This document shows positions 23,787 through 32,195 of a DNA stretch of 64,000 nt, in pieces. The stretch covers positions 310,001-374,000 of the forward strand of contig JBAZZY010000001.1 in the NCBI GenBank assembly GCA_041658565.1. Direction: 5' to 3'. A program made the translations under genes and the position numbers. Source of the DNA: Actinomycetota bacterium (GTDB taxonomy: Bacteria > Actinomycetota > AC-67). Positions within the stretch are counted from its first letter, which is position 1; the number at the start of each line of letters is the position of its first letter. The notes beneath the pieces were generated by a model. That model saw only the letters and a program-made list of their open reading frames with translations. It was not told the DNA's origin and searched no databases.

Positions 23787-24983
23787 CTATGAAGCTCCTT
23801 CGGTGGCGTTCGCCGGTGCACGATGGGCGAAGCGCACCACCAACCGGTCACCTTCGAACACCGCCCCGGCGATGTCTAAGCGCGTCAGTGCGCTCGGAAG
23901 CATGAATGTTCTCTTGTATGGCCCGACCTTGACGTACAGGTCATCGCCTTTACGCATGAGGTCGAGATCGCTCCTGCCGGCGAACGGAAGCCGCAGCGAC
24001 AGGACGTACCCGCCGTCTTGCTTGTCGATGCGAACCGGGTCGTCGGCGTGGAATACGCCGGCCGGATCCTGGTCCCCGTACAGATCGCCCCCGAGTCGGT
24101 CGAGCAACTCGACCCCGATCATCTCGCGGTCGTAGAGGGGGACCCGCAGTACCGGGATCGGAGCGAACGACTCCCCGATCGTCTTCAGGTGCTCGCCCTG
24201 GACCTTCTTCCATTCGGCGAAGTAAGGATCCACCACGGTCTCGGGAATCAGCCGGTTACACACGACGGCATCCACGCGGTAGCCGAACAAACTGAGGTAG
24301 GTGTAGGTCCGGCGAGCCTCAGCGATCACCATTCGCTCGGCGTTGACCACCAAACGCACTGTCGTCAGCTCTTTGTCAACCAGAAGCTTGTGCACGCTCT
24401 CCAGCGAGGAGTGCAATCGGGAAATCGCGCTGAAGATCTTGTCGTCAGCGATCGGCATCGAGGTTACGCGCGTTACCAGCGGACGCACAACCTTCATCAC
24501 GCGTCGCTCGACCGGGAAGATCCGCTCGATATACCAGTTCATCGCGTCCGGCAGGCTGAGCAACCGGAGCGTCTCTGCCGTCGGAGCACAGTCAACGACG
24601 AGCAGGTCGTAGCGGTGCGACTCCGCGGCGCGCTTTACGTCTGTCAGACTGAAGATCTCGTCGAGGCCGGGGATGACCGAAAGCTCTTCGGCGGCAACCG
24701 CGTCCACGCCCCCCCAGTCCATCAGGGACAGCACGTACTCCTGGATCTCGCGCCAGCCCTCTTCGAGCCGCTTCTGCGCATCGATCTGTTGACCCCACAG
24801 ATTGTGCTCGAGGTTGGTCGGCTCACTGCCCAAGTCGCGGTCGAAGGCGTCGGCAAGGGAATGCGCCGGATCCGTCGACATGACCAACGTTCGCAGGCCG
24901 GAACGAGCCGCTCGAAGGGCGGTCGCCGCAGCGACCGTCGTCTTTCCGACGCCGCCCTTGCCTGTGAACAGCAGAATGCGCAT
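23787..24983 (-). CDS. ArsA/Get3-family ATPase with a C-terminal HSP20-like domain
   Basis: A 398-residue deviant-Walker ATPase. GKGGVGKTT (8-16) is the signature P-loop, STDPAHSLADAF the switch I region and VVDCAPTAETLRLLSLPD the switch II region. The last 85 residues (from about DDPVRIDKQDGGYVLSLRLP) form the beta-sandwich HSP20/ArsA-C domain found in actinobacterial ArsA-like proteins. Relatives pump arsenite with ArsB or deliver tail-anchored proteins (Get3); no arsenic gene is nearby, so the second type or an unknown cargo is more likely. TAGAGT at 24992-24997 lies 8 nt before ATG 24983, so it is a leaderless start and heads this operon. Confidence 0.88.
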   Translation of the reverse strand: MRILLFTGKGGVGKTTVAAATALRAARSGLRTLVMSTDPAHSLADAFDRDLGSEPTNLEHNLWGQQIDAQKRLEEGWREIQEYVLSLMDWGGVDAVAAEELSVIPGLDEIFSLTDVKRAAESHRYDLLVVDCAPTAETLRLLSLPDAMNWYIERIFPVERRVMKVVRPLVTRVTSMPIADDKIFSAISRLHSSLESVHKLLVDKELTTVRLVVNAERMVIAEARRTYTYLSLFGYRVDAVVCNRLIPETVVDPYFAEWKKVQGEHLKTIGESFAPIPVLRVPLYDREMIGVELLDRLGGDLYGDQDPAGVFHADDPVRIDKQDGGYVLSLRLPFAGRSDLDLMRKGDDLYVKVGPYKRTFMLPSALTRLDIAGAVFEGDRLVVRFAHRAPANATEGAS

Positions 24984-24991
24984 GGGCCGCC

Positions 24992-24997
24992 ACTCTA
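24992..24997 (-). promoter_or_regulatory. -10 box of the ArsA operon
   Basis: TAGAGT on the minus strand, 8 nt before ATG 24983; no ribosome-binding site lies in between. Confidence 0.45.
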
Positions 24998-25054
24998 CCG
25001 GCGCCCCGATCCCGCCAACAACAGTCCCGCGGCCTTCCCCCGTTCGCCCGACGC

Positions 25055-25492
25055 CTAAGACGAGCGTTCTACGCGCTTCTTGAGCCCCTTCAGCGCGGTA
25101 TCGATGATTCGCTTCTCCCCCTGTCGCTTCAGGAATCCAGGAATCGGGATCCCAAGTTCTGCGCTCGTCCGGTAGGTAACCTTCGTTGCGGCCCCCTCGG
25201 CTTCCAAGAGGTACTCACCCTCGATATTGCGGACACCTGTCCCGCCGGCAAAGCTCCACTCGATCCCCGAGTTCCCATCCCGGTAGTTGTAAGACAGCGA
25301 ATAACGCGCGTTGATCGGGCCGGCGCTCAACTCGAAGTACACCAGGGTGGCGCGACCCCCGTCGTCTCGCTCGCGAACCTCAGTCGCCTGGAAATCCGCC
25401 CAGTCCGGGTATGCCTCGAAGTCGGTAATGACCTTCATGATGGCCGACGGATCGGCCTGGATCACGATGCTGCCCTCGGTGCGGTCGGCCAC
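25055..25492 (-). CDS. START/SRPBCC-fold protein (cyclase/dehydrase-like)
   Basis: A 145-residue single-domain lipid/hydrophobic ligand-binding protein. The N-terminal strand and helix (EGSIVIQADPSAIMKVITDFEAYPDW) and the long C-terminal helix (KRIIDTALKGLKKRVE) are typical of the Coq10/polyketide-cyclase SRPBCC group. GTG 25492 was chosen rather than ATG 25519 because GGGGAG stands 6 nt upstream of it. It lies 71 bp upstream of arsA on the same strand. Ligand unknown. Confidence 0.83.
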   Translation of the reverse strand: MADRTEGSIVIQADPSAIMKVITDFEAYPDWADFQATEVRERDDGGRATLVYFELSAGPINARYSLSYNYRDGNSGIEWSFAGGTGVRNIEGEYLLEAEGAATKVTYRTSAELGIPIPGFLKRQGEKRIIDTALKGLKKRVERSS

Positions 25493-25551
25493 GGCTTTCT
25501 CCCCTCTCGTGGATTTCATTCTCGCACGGACCCCCGGTATCCTTGGACCGT

Positions 25552-26292
25552 ATGGCGATCAAAGCGATTCTTTTCGACTTCGGCCACACCCTCATGGATT
25601 TCGGCCGCACGGAAGAGGCGCTCCGCGGGGCGTATTCCGTTATCCGCGACCGTCTCGCCGCTTGGGTGGAGGACCGATCGCCGCCCGAGATCGATGAGCT
25701 GGTCGAACGCATCGCCGACGAGATCGACCGGATGGTCGAGCGCTCCTACCAGCAACGCAAACTCGAGGAACTGGACATCATCGAGTTGTTCGACGACGCA
25801 TTCTCGGCGCTGGGCTATCGCCTGCCCGAGGAGCTACTGCGCGAAGTGGCGGAGTTGGATCACGAAGCGCTCGTGAAGTCGGTGCGAATCGAGCCTGAGA
25901 CCGTCGAAGTCATCCAACAACTGCGGAAGAAGGGCCTTCGCATCGGTCTGGTGTCGAACGTGTCGCAGTTGCCTGAGTTGCTGTACCGCGACCTCGAGAA
26001 CTTCGGACTTCGGCCTCTGTTCGACGGGATCGGGTTCTCCAGCGAACTCGGCGTGCGCAAGCCGCGACCGAAGATCTTTCACTACGTGCTCGACGCGATC
26101 GGAGTCCAACCGGACGAAGCCGTGTTCGTCGGGGACCGCCTGGTGGACGACATAGCCGGCGCGCACGCGGTCGGAATGCGGGCCGTCCTCACTCGTCAGT
26201 ATCGCAGCGAGGAACCGGACGACGACATCCAGCCCGACGCAGTGATCGAGCGGATATCCGAACTACCCGCGCTGATCGAGTCCTGGGTCTAG
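25552..26292 (+). CDS. HAD-superfamily hydrolase
   Basis: A 246-residue haloacid-dehalogenase-fold phosphatase-like enzyme. Motif I is LFDFGHTL (Asp9, with Gly in place of the second Asp), motif II is GLVSNVS, motif III Lys is in GVRKPRPKIF and motif IV is FVGDRLVDDIAGA. The long helical cap (about 17-110) is acidic and heptad-like. Replacement of the second motif I Asp is seen in other REG-2-like HAD proteins and may change the acid/base step. TATCCT (25538-25543) lies 8 nt before ATG 25552, so the start is probably leaderless. It is divergent from the SRPBCC gene. Confidence 0.88.
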   Translation: MAIKAILFDFGHTLMDFGRTEEALRGAYSVIRDRLAAWVEDRSPPEIDELVERIADEIDRMVERSYQQRKLEELDIIELFDDAFSALGYRLPEELLREVAELDHEALVKSVRIEPETVEVIQQLRKKGLRIGLVSNVSQLPELLYRDLENFGLRPLFDGIGFSSELGVRKPRPKIFHYVLDAIGVQPDEAVFVGDRLVDDIAGAHAVGMRAVLTRQYRSEEPDDDIQPDAVIERISELPALIESWV

Positions 26293-26297
26293 AACCG

Positions 26298-26750
26298 TCA
26301 CGACGAGAGCGCTCCGGCTCCCGCGCGCGCCCGAAGTTCGAGAAAGTCCTTCAGCCCATTGATCCCCAGCCGGATCGCCCACCGATGACGCCGCACGCGT
26401 GAAGACGGACGGCGGAACCGTCCGCGATCGCCCGGCTCGACGTCGAGGTAGTAGTGCACGATCGTCCCGTTCTTGAAGGACTCCATCCACCACTCCCCCC
26501 GTCCCCGAAGTTCGCCCCGTTCGAGCGTCCACGTAAGCCCTTCGCGAGGACGGATGTTGGAGATCGCTGCGGCGAACTTCACTCGAGCGAAGCGACGCCC
26601 TGCCGGAGCGTCCAGACTCAGGCGGCCGCCGTTGGTCTGCACGCGCGCGCGCGGCCACCAAGGATCCCCTGCGCCGAGTTGCAGCAGCGCGCGCTGCACG
26701 TCTTCCAACGGCGCGGTGATGAATACTTCGTCGGTACTGCTCATTCGCAC
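26298..26750 (-). CDS. SRPBCC-family protein
   Basis: A 150-residue START-like protein: VFITAPLEDVQRALLQLGAG at the N terminus, a central beta region with REGLTWTLERGELRGRGEWW, and a C-terminal helix GINGLKDFLELRARAG. GTG 26750 is the start because TATACT (26757-26762) lies 6 nt upstream; the ATG two codons later is the alternative. It is the second SRPBCC gene within 2 kb, but the two are not close in sequence. Its stop is 5 bp from that of the HAD gene, tail to tail. Ligand unknown. Confidence 0.75.
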   Translation of the reverse strand: MRMSSTDEVFITAPLEDVQRALLQLGAGDPWWPRARVQTNGGRLSLDAPAGRRFARVKFAAAISNIRPREGLTWTLERGELRGRGEWWMESFKNGTIVHYYLDVEPGDRGRFRRPSSRVRRHRWAIRLGINGLKDFLELRARAGAGALSS

Positions 26751-26756
26751 GGCGCG

Positions 26757-26762
26757 AGTATA
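26757..26762 (-). promoter_or_regulatory. -10 box of the SRPBCC gene (leaderless)
   Basis: TATACT on the minus strand, 6 nt before GTG 26750. Confidence 0.5.
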
Positions 26763-26827
26763 GATGAGGCATCAGCCCGAAGTACCCTCTGCCTGGTGAC
26801 GCCCCGTGGCGGTAGGATCGACCCGAC

Positions 26828-27346
26828 ATGGTCGGCGCCGGCGAACGAGACCGTGACCGCACAGGCCGGGCGCAAAGTGCTCGGCCGAGAGATCGCCTCG
26901 GCCGTCCGCTCCCTCGCGGCTCCCCGAACGAGCACGACGCTCGACCTCTGCCCGACGATCCCTTGGAACTTCTGCGGATCGGCGTGGAGCACTTCGATGC
27001 GCAGCAGTTCTTCGACGCACACGAAGCTTGGGAGACCGCCTGGCACCCGTCTCCCGCCACCGAACGGGAATTCTGGCAGGGAATCACGCAGATCGCCGTC
27101 GGATTCACGCACTTCCAGCGGAACAATCTCGTCGGCGCAGTGACGCTTCTGCGGCGTGGAGCGGCAAGACTCCAGGGCTATCCACCCGAGTTCCTGAGAT
27201 TCCCGGTCGCACGACTCGCAGCCGACGCACACAACGCGGCCGACACTATCGAGCGCGATGGGCCCCACGCGCAGATCACCTTTCCCACGATTGCCGCCGA
27301 TCGCCAAGAAGCCGCCTCAGCGGGCAGCGATGAGCGCGAGCGTTAA
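26828..27346 (+). CDS. DUF309 family protein
   Basis: A 172-residue protein whose core (about 45-120) has the DUF309 signature HFDAQQFFDAHEAWETAWH and FWQGITQIAVGFTHF, a small helical bundle of unknown function with conserved His, Glu and Trp. The first 40 residues are Arg-rich and poorly conserved-looking, yet TAGGAT (26813-26818) lies 9 nt before ATG 26828, which supports that start. Its 3' end overlaps the 3' end of menA by 30 bp on the opposite strand. Confidence 0.75.
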   Translation: MVGAGERDRDRTGRAQSARPRDRLGRPLPRGSPNEHDARPLPDDPLELLRIGVEHFDAQQFFDAHEAWETAWHPSPATEREFWQGITQIAVGFTHFQRNNLVGAVTLLRRGAARLQGYPPEFLRFPVARLAADAHNAADTIERDGPHAQITFPTIAADRQEAASAGSDERER

Positions 27347-28228
27347 GACGACACCGACCAGAAAGCTGGTTCCCAACGTGGCTCCCAGCAGGTTCAAAGA
27401 TCGCTGAAGCGTCGGGTCCCGGAACGCGCGAGACCACGAGCCGCCCAACGGGAGCGCGGTCACCAGCGCGAGGAGTCCGTACATCGGGAAGATCCCGAAG
27501 GCAACCTCGAGCGTCAGCGCAACATAAACCGCGACAATCGCACCGGCAGAAATCAGCAACGCCTTCTCCGGTCCAAGCACTGCCACCGGGGTCATCTTCC
27601 TAACAGCCTTGTCGGCACGCCAATGCAGGAAGTTGTGATGGAACACGACCAGTGTCGTCAGCATGCCGGGAACGATGCCCGCCCATACGGCCACCGCGTC
27701 AATGCGCCCCGTCTGGACGTAGTACGAACCCACCACGGGCAGCACCCCAAACCCTACGAAGATGCCCAGTTCCCCGAGCCCCTTACCTCGATAGCCGTAC
27801 CGCAAGGGAGGCGCGAAGTACTGCCAGGCCAGAACAGCTCCCGTCGAACCGATCGCCAGCACGGCTACGCCGCGCGCGACGGCGATCACGGCGCCGGTGG
27901 CCAACGCCGCGGCGGCGAGCAACGCGGCAAGTCCCAGCATCCCACGCGCGCTCACTTGCCCGCTCTCAATCAGGCCGGAACCGGTCGCAATCGCGGTGCG
28001 GTCGATGCGCGCCAGCTTGTCCACGCCCGACCGTGCGTCGAAGTAGTCGTTGACGACGTTGGCTGCCAGGTGAAACGCAGCAGCCCCGGCAAGGGTCACG
28101 CCGAACCACCCCCACGCGTACGCGGCGCCTCGCTGCCACGCCAGGGCCGCCCCCACGACCACCGGGGACAGCATCACCGGCAGAGTCTTCGCGCGAGTCG
28201 CGCGACCGAGCACCGCGAGATCAACCAA
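27317..28228 (-). CDS. menA: UbiA-family prenyltransferase, probable 1,4-dihydroxy-2-naphthoate polyprenyltransferase MenA
   Basis: An integral membrane prenyltransferase of menaquinone synthesis that joins a polyprenyl chain to 1,4-dihydroxy-2-naphthoate. The protein is about 303 residues with eight to nine hydrophobic segments. The first Asp-rich motif is NVVNDYFDARSGVDKLARID and the second region is VVFHHNFLHWRADKAVRKMT; both are MenA-like, although the loop spacing is short of diagnostic. The start is uncertain: TTG 28228 overlaps the stop of the upstream oxidase-fold gene, and GTG 28213 is the alternative. No other men gene is in the window. Confidence 0.82.
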   Translation of the reverse strand: MVDLAVLGRATRAKTLPVMLSPVVVGAALAWQRGAAYAWGWFGVTLAGAAAFHLAANVVNDYFDARSGVDKLARIDRTAIATGSGLIESGQVSARGMLGLAALLAAAALATGAVIAVARGVAVLAIGSTGAVLAWQYFAPPLRYGYRGKGLGELGIFVGFGVLPVVGSYYVQTGRIDAVAVWAGIVPGMLTTLVVFHHNFLHWRADKAVRKMTPVAVLGPEKALLISAGAIVAVYVALTLEVAFGIFPMYGLLALVTALPLGGSWSRAFRDPTLQRSLNLLGATLGTSFLVGVVLTLALIAAR

Positions 28229-28688
28229 AGGTGAACTCGGTGACCGGCGGAGTTGCCGTAAGGTCGGTGACGCGCAGCCGATCGACGCGGATGCGCACCG
28301 GAGTCGAGTCGAACCGTTCGAGGAACTCCCCCGCGGCACCCGTCTTCCGGCGGAGGCAATCCAGGATCTCCACGGCGTCCTCAGCGTCCGCAATCCTCAC
28401 GGTGCCGGCACCTTGAATCCAGCGATCCGGCACGTCGCCGGCGACGATGAAGGATGCGCGCGGGGACCGACGGGTCATCTCGAGCTTGCGCGCGTCCAAC
28501 ACGAGGGCGCAACAGATATCAAGCGCGCCTGCGGTCGGCTCGTCCTCGACGAAGAACGCCTTCCCGACCCACGGCTCACCGTCACGATTCATCGCGATGG
28601 ACATCGTCGTGTGCGAGTCGAAGATCCCCTTCGCAGCCTCGACGCGCTCCGACGCCTCAACTTCACTTGGGGTTAGATCGTCTGCCAT
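28221..28688 (-). CDS. Pyridoxamine 5'-phosphate oxidase-fold (FMN-binding split barrel) protein
   Basis: A 155-residue split-barrel protein. SHTTMSIAMNRDGEPWVGKAFF and CALVLDARKLEMTRRSPRAS followed by VAGDVPDRWIQGAGTVRI are typical of the PPOX/F420- or FMN-binding family. In actinobacteria such proteins are often F420H2- or FMN-dependent reductases, or heme-degradation-like proteins. TAGCCT (28695-28700) lies 6 nt before ATG 28688, indicating a leaderless start. It precedes menA with overlapping ends, so the two are cotranscribed. Confidence 0.8.
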   Translation of the reverse strand: MADDLTPSEVEASERVEAAKGIFDSHTTMSIAMNRDGEPWVGKAFFVEDEPTAGALDICCALVLDARKLEMTRRSPRASFIVAGDVPDRWIQGAGTVRIADAEDAVEILDCLRRKTGAAGEFLERFDSTPVRIRVDRLRVTDLTATPPVTEFTFG

Positions 28689-28740
28689 GCCAGCAGGCTA
28701 ACGGCAGGTCGCGGCCGCGGCAACGCCTGATGTCCAAAGC

Positions 28741-28746
28741 TAGGAT
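28741..28746 (+). promoter_or_regulatory. -10 box of the MFS transporter gene (leaderless)
   Basis: TAGGAT followed by 8 nt and GTG 28755. It is back to back with the TAGCCT box at 28695-28700 of the opposite gene. Confidence 0.5.
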
Positions 28747-28754
28747 GCGCGGCA

Positions 28755-29999
28755 GTGAAACGCGCCGAACCTAATCACGCGCGCCGTGGTGAGTTCACGG
28801 CCCTTTTGCGCCGTAATCCGGCCTTCGCCCGCGCGTACGGCGCTCAATTGGTTTCGTTCGGCGGCGACTGGTTCGCAACCGTGGCTCTGCAAGGCCTTGT
28901 TCTGGAGTTGACTCATCAGCCCTCGATCGCGGCACTGCTGCTCACGACGCAGATGCTGCCGACGGCGCTGGCCAGCCCGTTTGCCGGCGTAGTCGCCGAC
29001 CACTTCGATCGCCGGGCGGTGATGATCATCGCCGACGTCGCGCGCGCGCTGCTCGCGCTGGGACTGCTGTTCGTTAACTCGACGAACACTTTGTGGATTG
29101 CCTTCGTCTGCATGGGATCGATGTCCCTGCTGGCCGCATTCTTCGATCCGGCCTCGTCCGCGGCACTCCCCAATCTCGTTCGCGAAGAAGACCTCCCCGC
29201 GGCCAACGTGCTCATGGGATCCGCGTGGGGAACGATGCTCGCCGTGGGCGCCGCGATCGGCGGCGCAGTCACCGCAACGCTCGGGCGCGACGCGGCGTTC
29301 ATCGGCGATGCGCTGTCCTTTCTGATTTCAGCCTCACTTCTCGCCTCGATCACCGTGCGCTTCCAGTCGCGGGCATCCAGACCCGAGGGCCGGCCGCAAT
29401 TCCTGAGCGGCTTCGCCGAAATGCTGCAATTCGCGCGCCGAGAGCGGCACGTCGGATCGTTGCTGATCGTCAAGGCCGGCTTCGGACTGGCCGGCGGCGT
29501 TCTGGCGCTGATCGCAGTTATGGCGACGGAAGTATTTAGTTCGGGCGACCGAGGAATCGGACTGCTGATGAGCGCGCGAGGAGCCGGCGCACTGATCGGC
29601 CCGTTCTTGTTCCGTCGGTTGTTCGGCACGCACGGTCGGAACTTGTTCCGCAGCATCGCTATCGCGTTCAGCGTCTTCGGTGGCGGATATGTCTTGTTCG
29701 GCCTCGCTCCGACGCTGTGGGTCGCTGCCGCCGGAGCCTTCGTTGCGCACCTGGGCGGCGGCGCCCAGTGGACTCTGTCCACGCTCGGATTGCAGAGATA
29801 CTCGCCGGACGCAATCCGCGGCCGGGTGTTCGCGGCCGATTACAGCCTGATTTCGCTCACCATCGGCGCGTCGATGGTTGGCGCGGGTTTCCTCGCGGGA
29901 CGCTACGGAACGCGTCCCGTGGTGCTCGGGCTGGCTTCTCTGGGCGTAGTGTGGACGGCAGCGTGGACCGCGCTCACGCGCGGGACTTGGCCTGAGTAA
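28755..29999 (+). CDS. Major facilitator superfamily transporter (EntS-like)
   Basis: A 414-residue MFS permease with about 12 helices. NPAFARAYGAQLVSFGGDWF at the N terminus and the loop PFAGVVADHFDRRAVMIIAD (variant motif A between helices 2 and 3) place it near the enterobactin-exporter/MFS_3 group. GTG 28755 follows the -10 box by 8 nt. It is likely cotranscribed with the YyaL-like gene 20 bp downstream. Substrate unknown. Confidence 0.88.
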   Translation: MKRAEPNHARRGEFTALLRRNPAFARAYGAQLVSFGGDWFATVALQGLVLELTHQPSIAALLLTTQMLPTALASPFAGVVADHFDRRAVMIIADVARALLALGLLFVNSTNTLWIAFVCMGSMSLLAAFFDPASSAALPNLVREEDLPAANVLMGSAWGTMLAVGAAIGGAVTATLGRDAAFIGDALSFLISASLLASITVRFQSRASRPEGRPQFLSGFAEMLQFARRERHVGSLLIVKAGFGLAGGVLALIAVMATEVFSSGDRGIGLLMSARGAGALIGPFLFRRLFGTHGRNLFRSIAIAFSVFGGGYVLFGLAPTLWVAAAGAFVAHLGGGAQWTLSTLGLQRYSPDAIRGRVFAADYSLISLTIGASMVGAGFLAGRYGTRPVVLGLASLGVVWTAAWTALTRGTWPE

Positions 30000-30019
30000 C
30001 TCACCCGGAGTCCGACTGA

Positions 30020-32080
30020 ATGGCGACAACACCCAACCAGCTCATCGATGAGACGAGCCCGTACTTGCTGCAGCACGCACTCAACCCCGTGGACTGGCAT
30101 CCCTGGGGAGACGAGGCGTTGGCGCTCGCCGCCGCGCAGGACAAACCATTGCTCGTGTCGATTGGGTACGCCGCTTGTCACTGGTGTCACGTGATGGAGC
30201 GCGAGTCCTTCCAGGACGCCGAAATCGCGCGCGTGATGAACGAGTGGTTCGTGTGCGTCAAGGTGGATCGAGAGGAACGGCCCGACATCGATGCCGTGTA
30301 CATGGCCGCGGTCCAAGCCCTCACAGGACGCGGCGGGTGGCCGATGACCGTGTTCTGCACGCCGCAGGCTAGACCGTTTTTCGCCGGAACGTACTTCCCT
30401 CCCGACGATCGCCACGGCATTCCATCTTTCCGTCGCGTCATGGAGGCCATCCGGGATTCCTGGGTCAACCGTCGACAGGATCTGGAGTCCCGCAGCGAGG
30501 AGTTAACCGCGCACCTGGCGCAGGCGCTGCCGGCGCGCGACGACGAACCCGATCCCCAGATCACCCAAGATGCCGCGCGAACGATGCTGGAGTCCCACGA
30601 TTCCGAGTGGGGCGGATTCGGAACCGGGATGAAGTTTCCGCAGGCCTCGGCGCTGGAGTTCCTGCTGCGCATGCGCGATCGGATTCCGGGCGCGCGCGAA
30701 GCGCTTAGGCTGACGCTCGACCGGATGGCCCGTGGGGGAATATTCGACCAGCTCGGCGGCGGATTCCATCGCTATTCGGTCGATCGCGTCTGGCTCGTGC
30801 CGCACTTCGAGAAAATGCTGTACGACAACGCCCTGCTGCTGCGTCTCTACGCGCGCGCCTGGCAGGCCTTCGAATCGGAGGAGTTTCGCCGGACCGCGGC
30901 ATCCACCGGCACATTCCTGCTTCGGGAGATGCGGCAGTCCGAGGGCGGCTTCTCCTCAAGTCTGGACGCCGATTCCGAGGGAGTGGAAGGCCGGTACTAC
31001 GTTTGGCCGTACGAGGAACTGATTGCATCGGCAGGCGACGATATGCCGCTTGCGATCGCGGCGTTTGCTGCGGCCGGGAACGGAAATTGGGAGAAGACCA
31101 ACGTCTTGTGGCGACCCCATACCGACGAAGAAATCGCTGCGCAGACGTCTACCACCGTTGAGGAGGTACGCGCAGCGATTGCCCGTGCCTCACATCGGCT
31201 ATTCGAGGCACGAAGAGACCGGGCGCGACCCGCCACCGACGACAAAGTGCTCGCGGGATGGAACGGCCTGGCGATCGCAGGGCTTGCCGAAGCCGGACGC
31301 ACCTTGGCGCGCGCCGACTTCATCCAGGCCGCAGCGGGGGCGGCGGACTTTGTCCTGACGCGGATGCGGACCCCGGACGGCCGGCTATGCCGATCCTGGA
31401 GAGGCGGACGCACCAGCGGTCCCGCCTATCTGGAGGACTACGCCATGATGGCCGACGGCTGCCTGACGCTCTACGAGACGACCTTCGACCCCCGATGGTG
31501 GGATGAAGCCCTCGGGCTCGCGCGCGACCTCTTAGCGTTGTTCGCAGACCACGAGGGGGCTGGGTTCTACGACACCGGATCCGACGTGCCGACGCTGTTG
31601 GTGCGGCCCAAGGATCTCGTCGACGGAGCCGTGGCCTGCGGAAACTCGGCGGCCGCCGGCGTGCTGCTTCGAATCACCGCGCTCTCGGGCGACAGAACCT
31701 TTGAGGAGGCGGCCGCGCCTTATCTGCGTGCGGTCGCGGAGCACGCACGGCGATCACCGCTTGGATTCGGCAGCGCCTTGTGCGCCCTGGACCGGTACGC
31801 GCGTGGATCGATCGAGATCGCCATCGTCGGCGACCTCGCCGCATCCGGGACTCGCGAACTGATCAAGACCGCATGGAGCGCCTGCGGCCCCGACGACGCG
31901 CTCGCTGCTGGACCCCAAGGATCTACCGAGCCGGCGCTCCTGCGGGGCCGGACAGAGCACGACGGACGAGCCGCCGCGTACGTCTGCCGCGACTTCGCAT
32001 GCAACGCCCCTGCGACCGAATCGGCCGCGCTGCGAAAGGAACTCGTGGGGCAAACCGGCAGGTCCGAGGGTCGAAGGTAA
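30020..32080 (+). CDS. YyaL/DUF255 thioredoxin-like and six-hairpin glycosidase-like protein
   Basis: A 686-residue protein of the YyaL/SPATA20 family: an N-terminal thioredoxin-like domain with CHWCHVM (Cys53, Cys56) in ETSPYLLQHALNPVDWHPWG context, then an alpha/alpha-barrel region resembling N-acylglucosamine 2-epimerase and glycoside hydrolases (GGIFDQLGGGFHRYSVDRVW, LPHFEKMLYDNA). The family is widely conserved but its reaction is unknown. ATG 30020 has CCCGGAG 9-10 nt upstream. It sits 20 bp downstream of the MFS gene and 115 bp before the sigma factor. Confidence 0.93.
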   Translation: MATTPNQLIDETSPYLLQHALNPVDWHPWGDEALALAAAQDKPLLVSIGYAACHWCHVMERESFQDAEIARVMNEWFVCVKVDREERPDIDAVYMAAVQALTGRGGWPMTVFCTPQARPFFAGTYFPPDDRHGIPSFRRVMEAIRDSWVNRRQDLESRSEELTAHLAQALPARDDEPDPQITQDAARTMLESHDSEWGGFGTGMKFPQASALEFLLRMRDRIPGAREALRLTLDRMARGGIFDQLGGGFHRYSVDRVWLVPHFEKMLYDNALLLRLYARAWQAFESEEFRRTAASTGTFLLREMRQSEGGFSSSLDADSEGVEGRYYVWPYEELIASAGDDMPLAIAAFAAAGNGNWEKTNVLWRPHTDEEIAAQTSTTVEEVRAAIARASHRLFEARRDRARPATDDKVLAGWNGLAIAGLAEAGRTLARADFIQAAAGAADFVLTRMRTPDGRLCRSWRGGRTSGPAYLEDYAMMADGCLTLYETTFDPRWWDEALGLARDLLALFADHEGAGFYDTGSDVPTLLVRPKDLVDGAVACGNSAAAGVLLRITALSGDRTFEEAAAPYLRAVAEHARRSPLGFGSALCALDRYARGSIEIAIVGDLAASGTRELIKTAWSACGPDDALAAGPQGSTEPALLRGRTEHDGRAAAYVCRDFACNAPATESAALRKELVGQTGRSEGRR

Positions 32081-32195
32081 CCCTTCAGGTCGCCTTCTGA
32101 GCCTCCGGCCTTTAGTATCGTTGCCGCGCAGGGAATAGCCGGGCCCCAAAAACGTTAAGGAATCTAGCGGGGCAGAAAGGTGTGACACGCAACTA

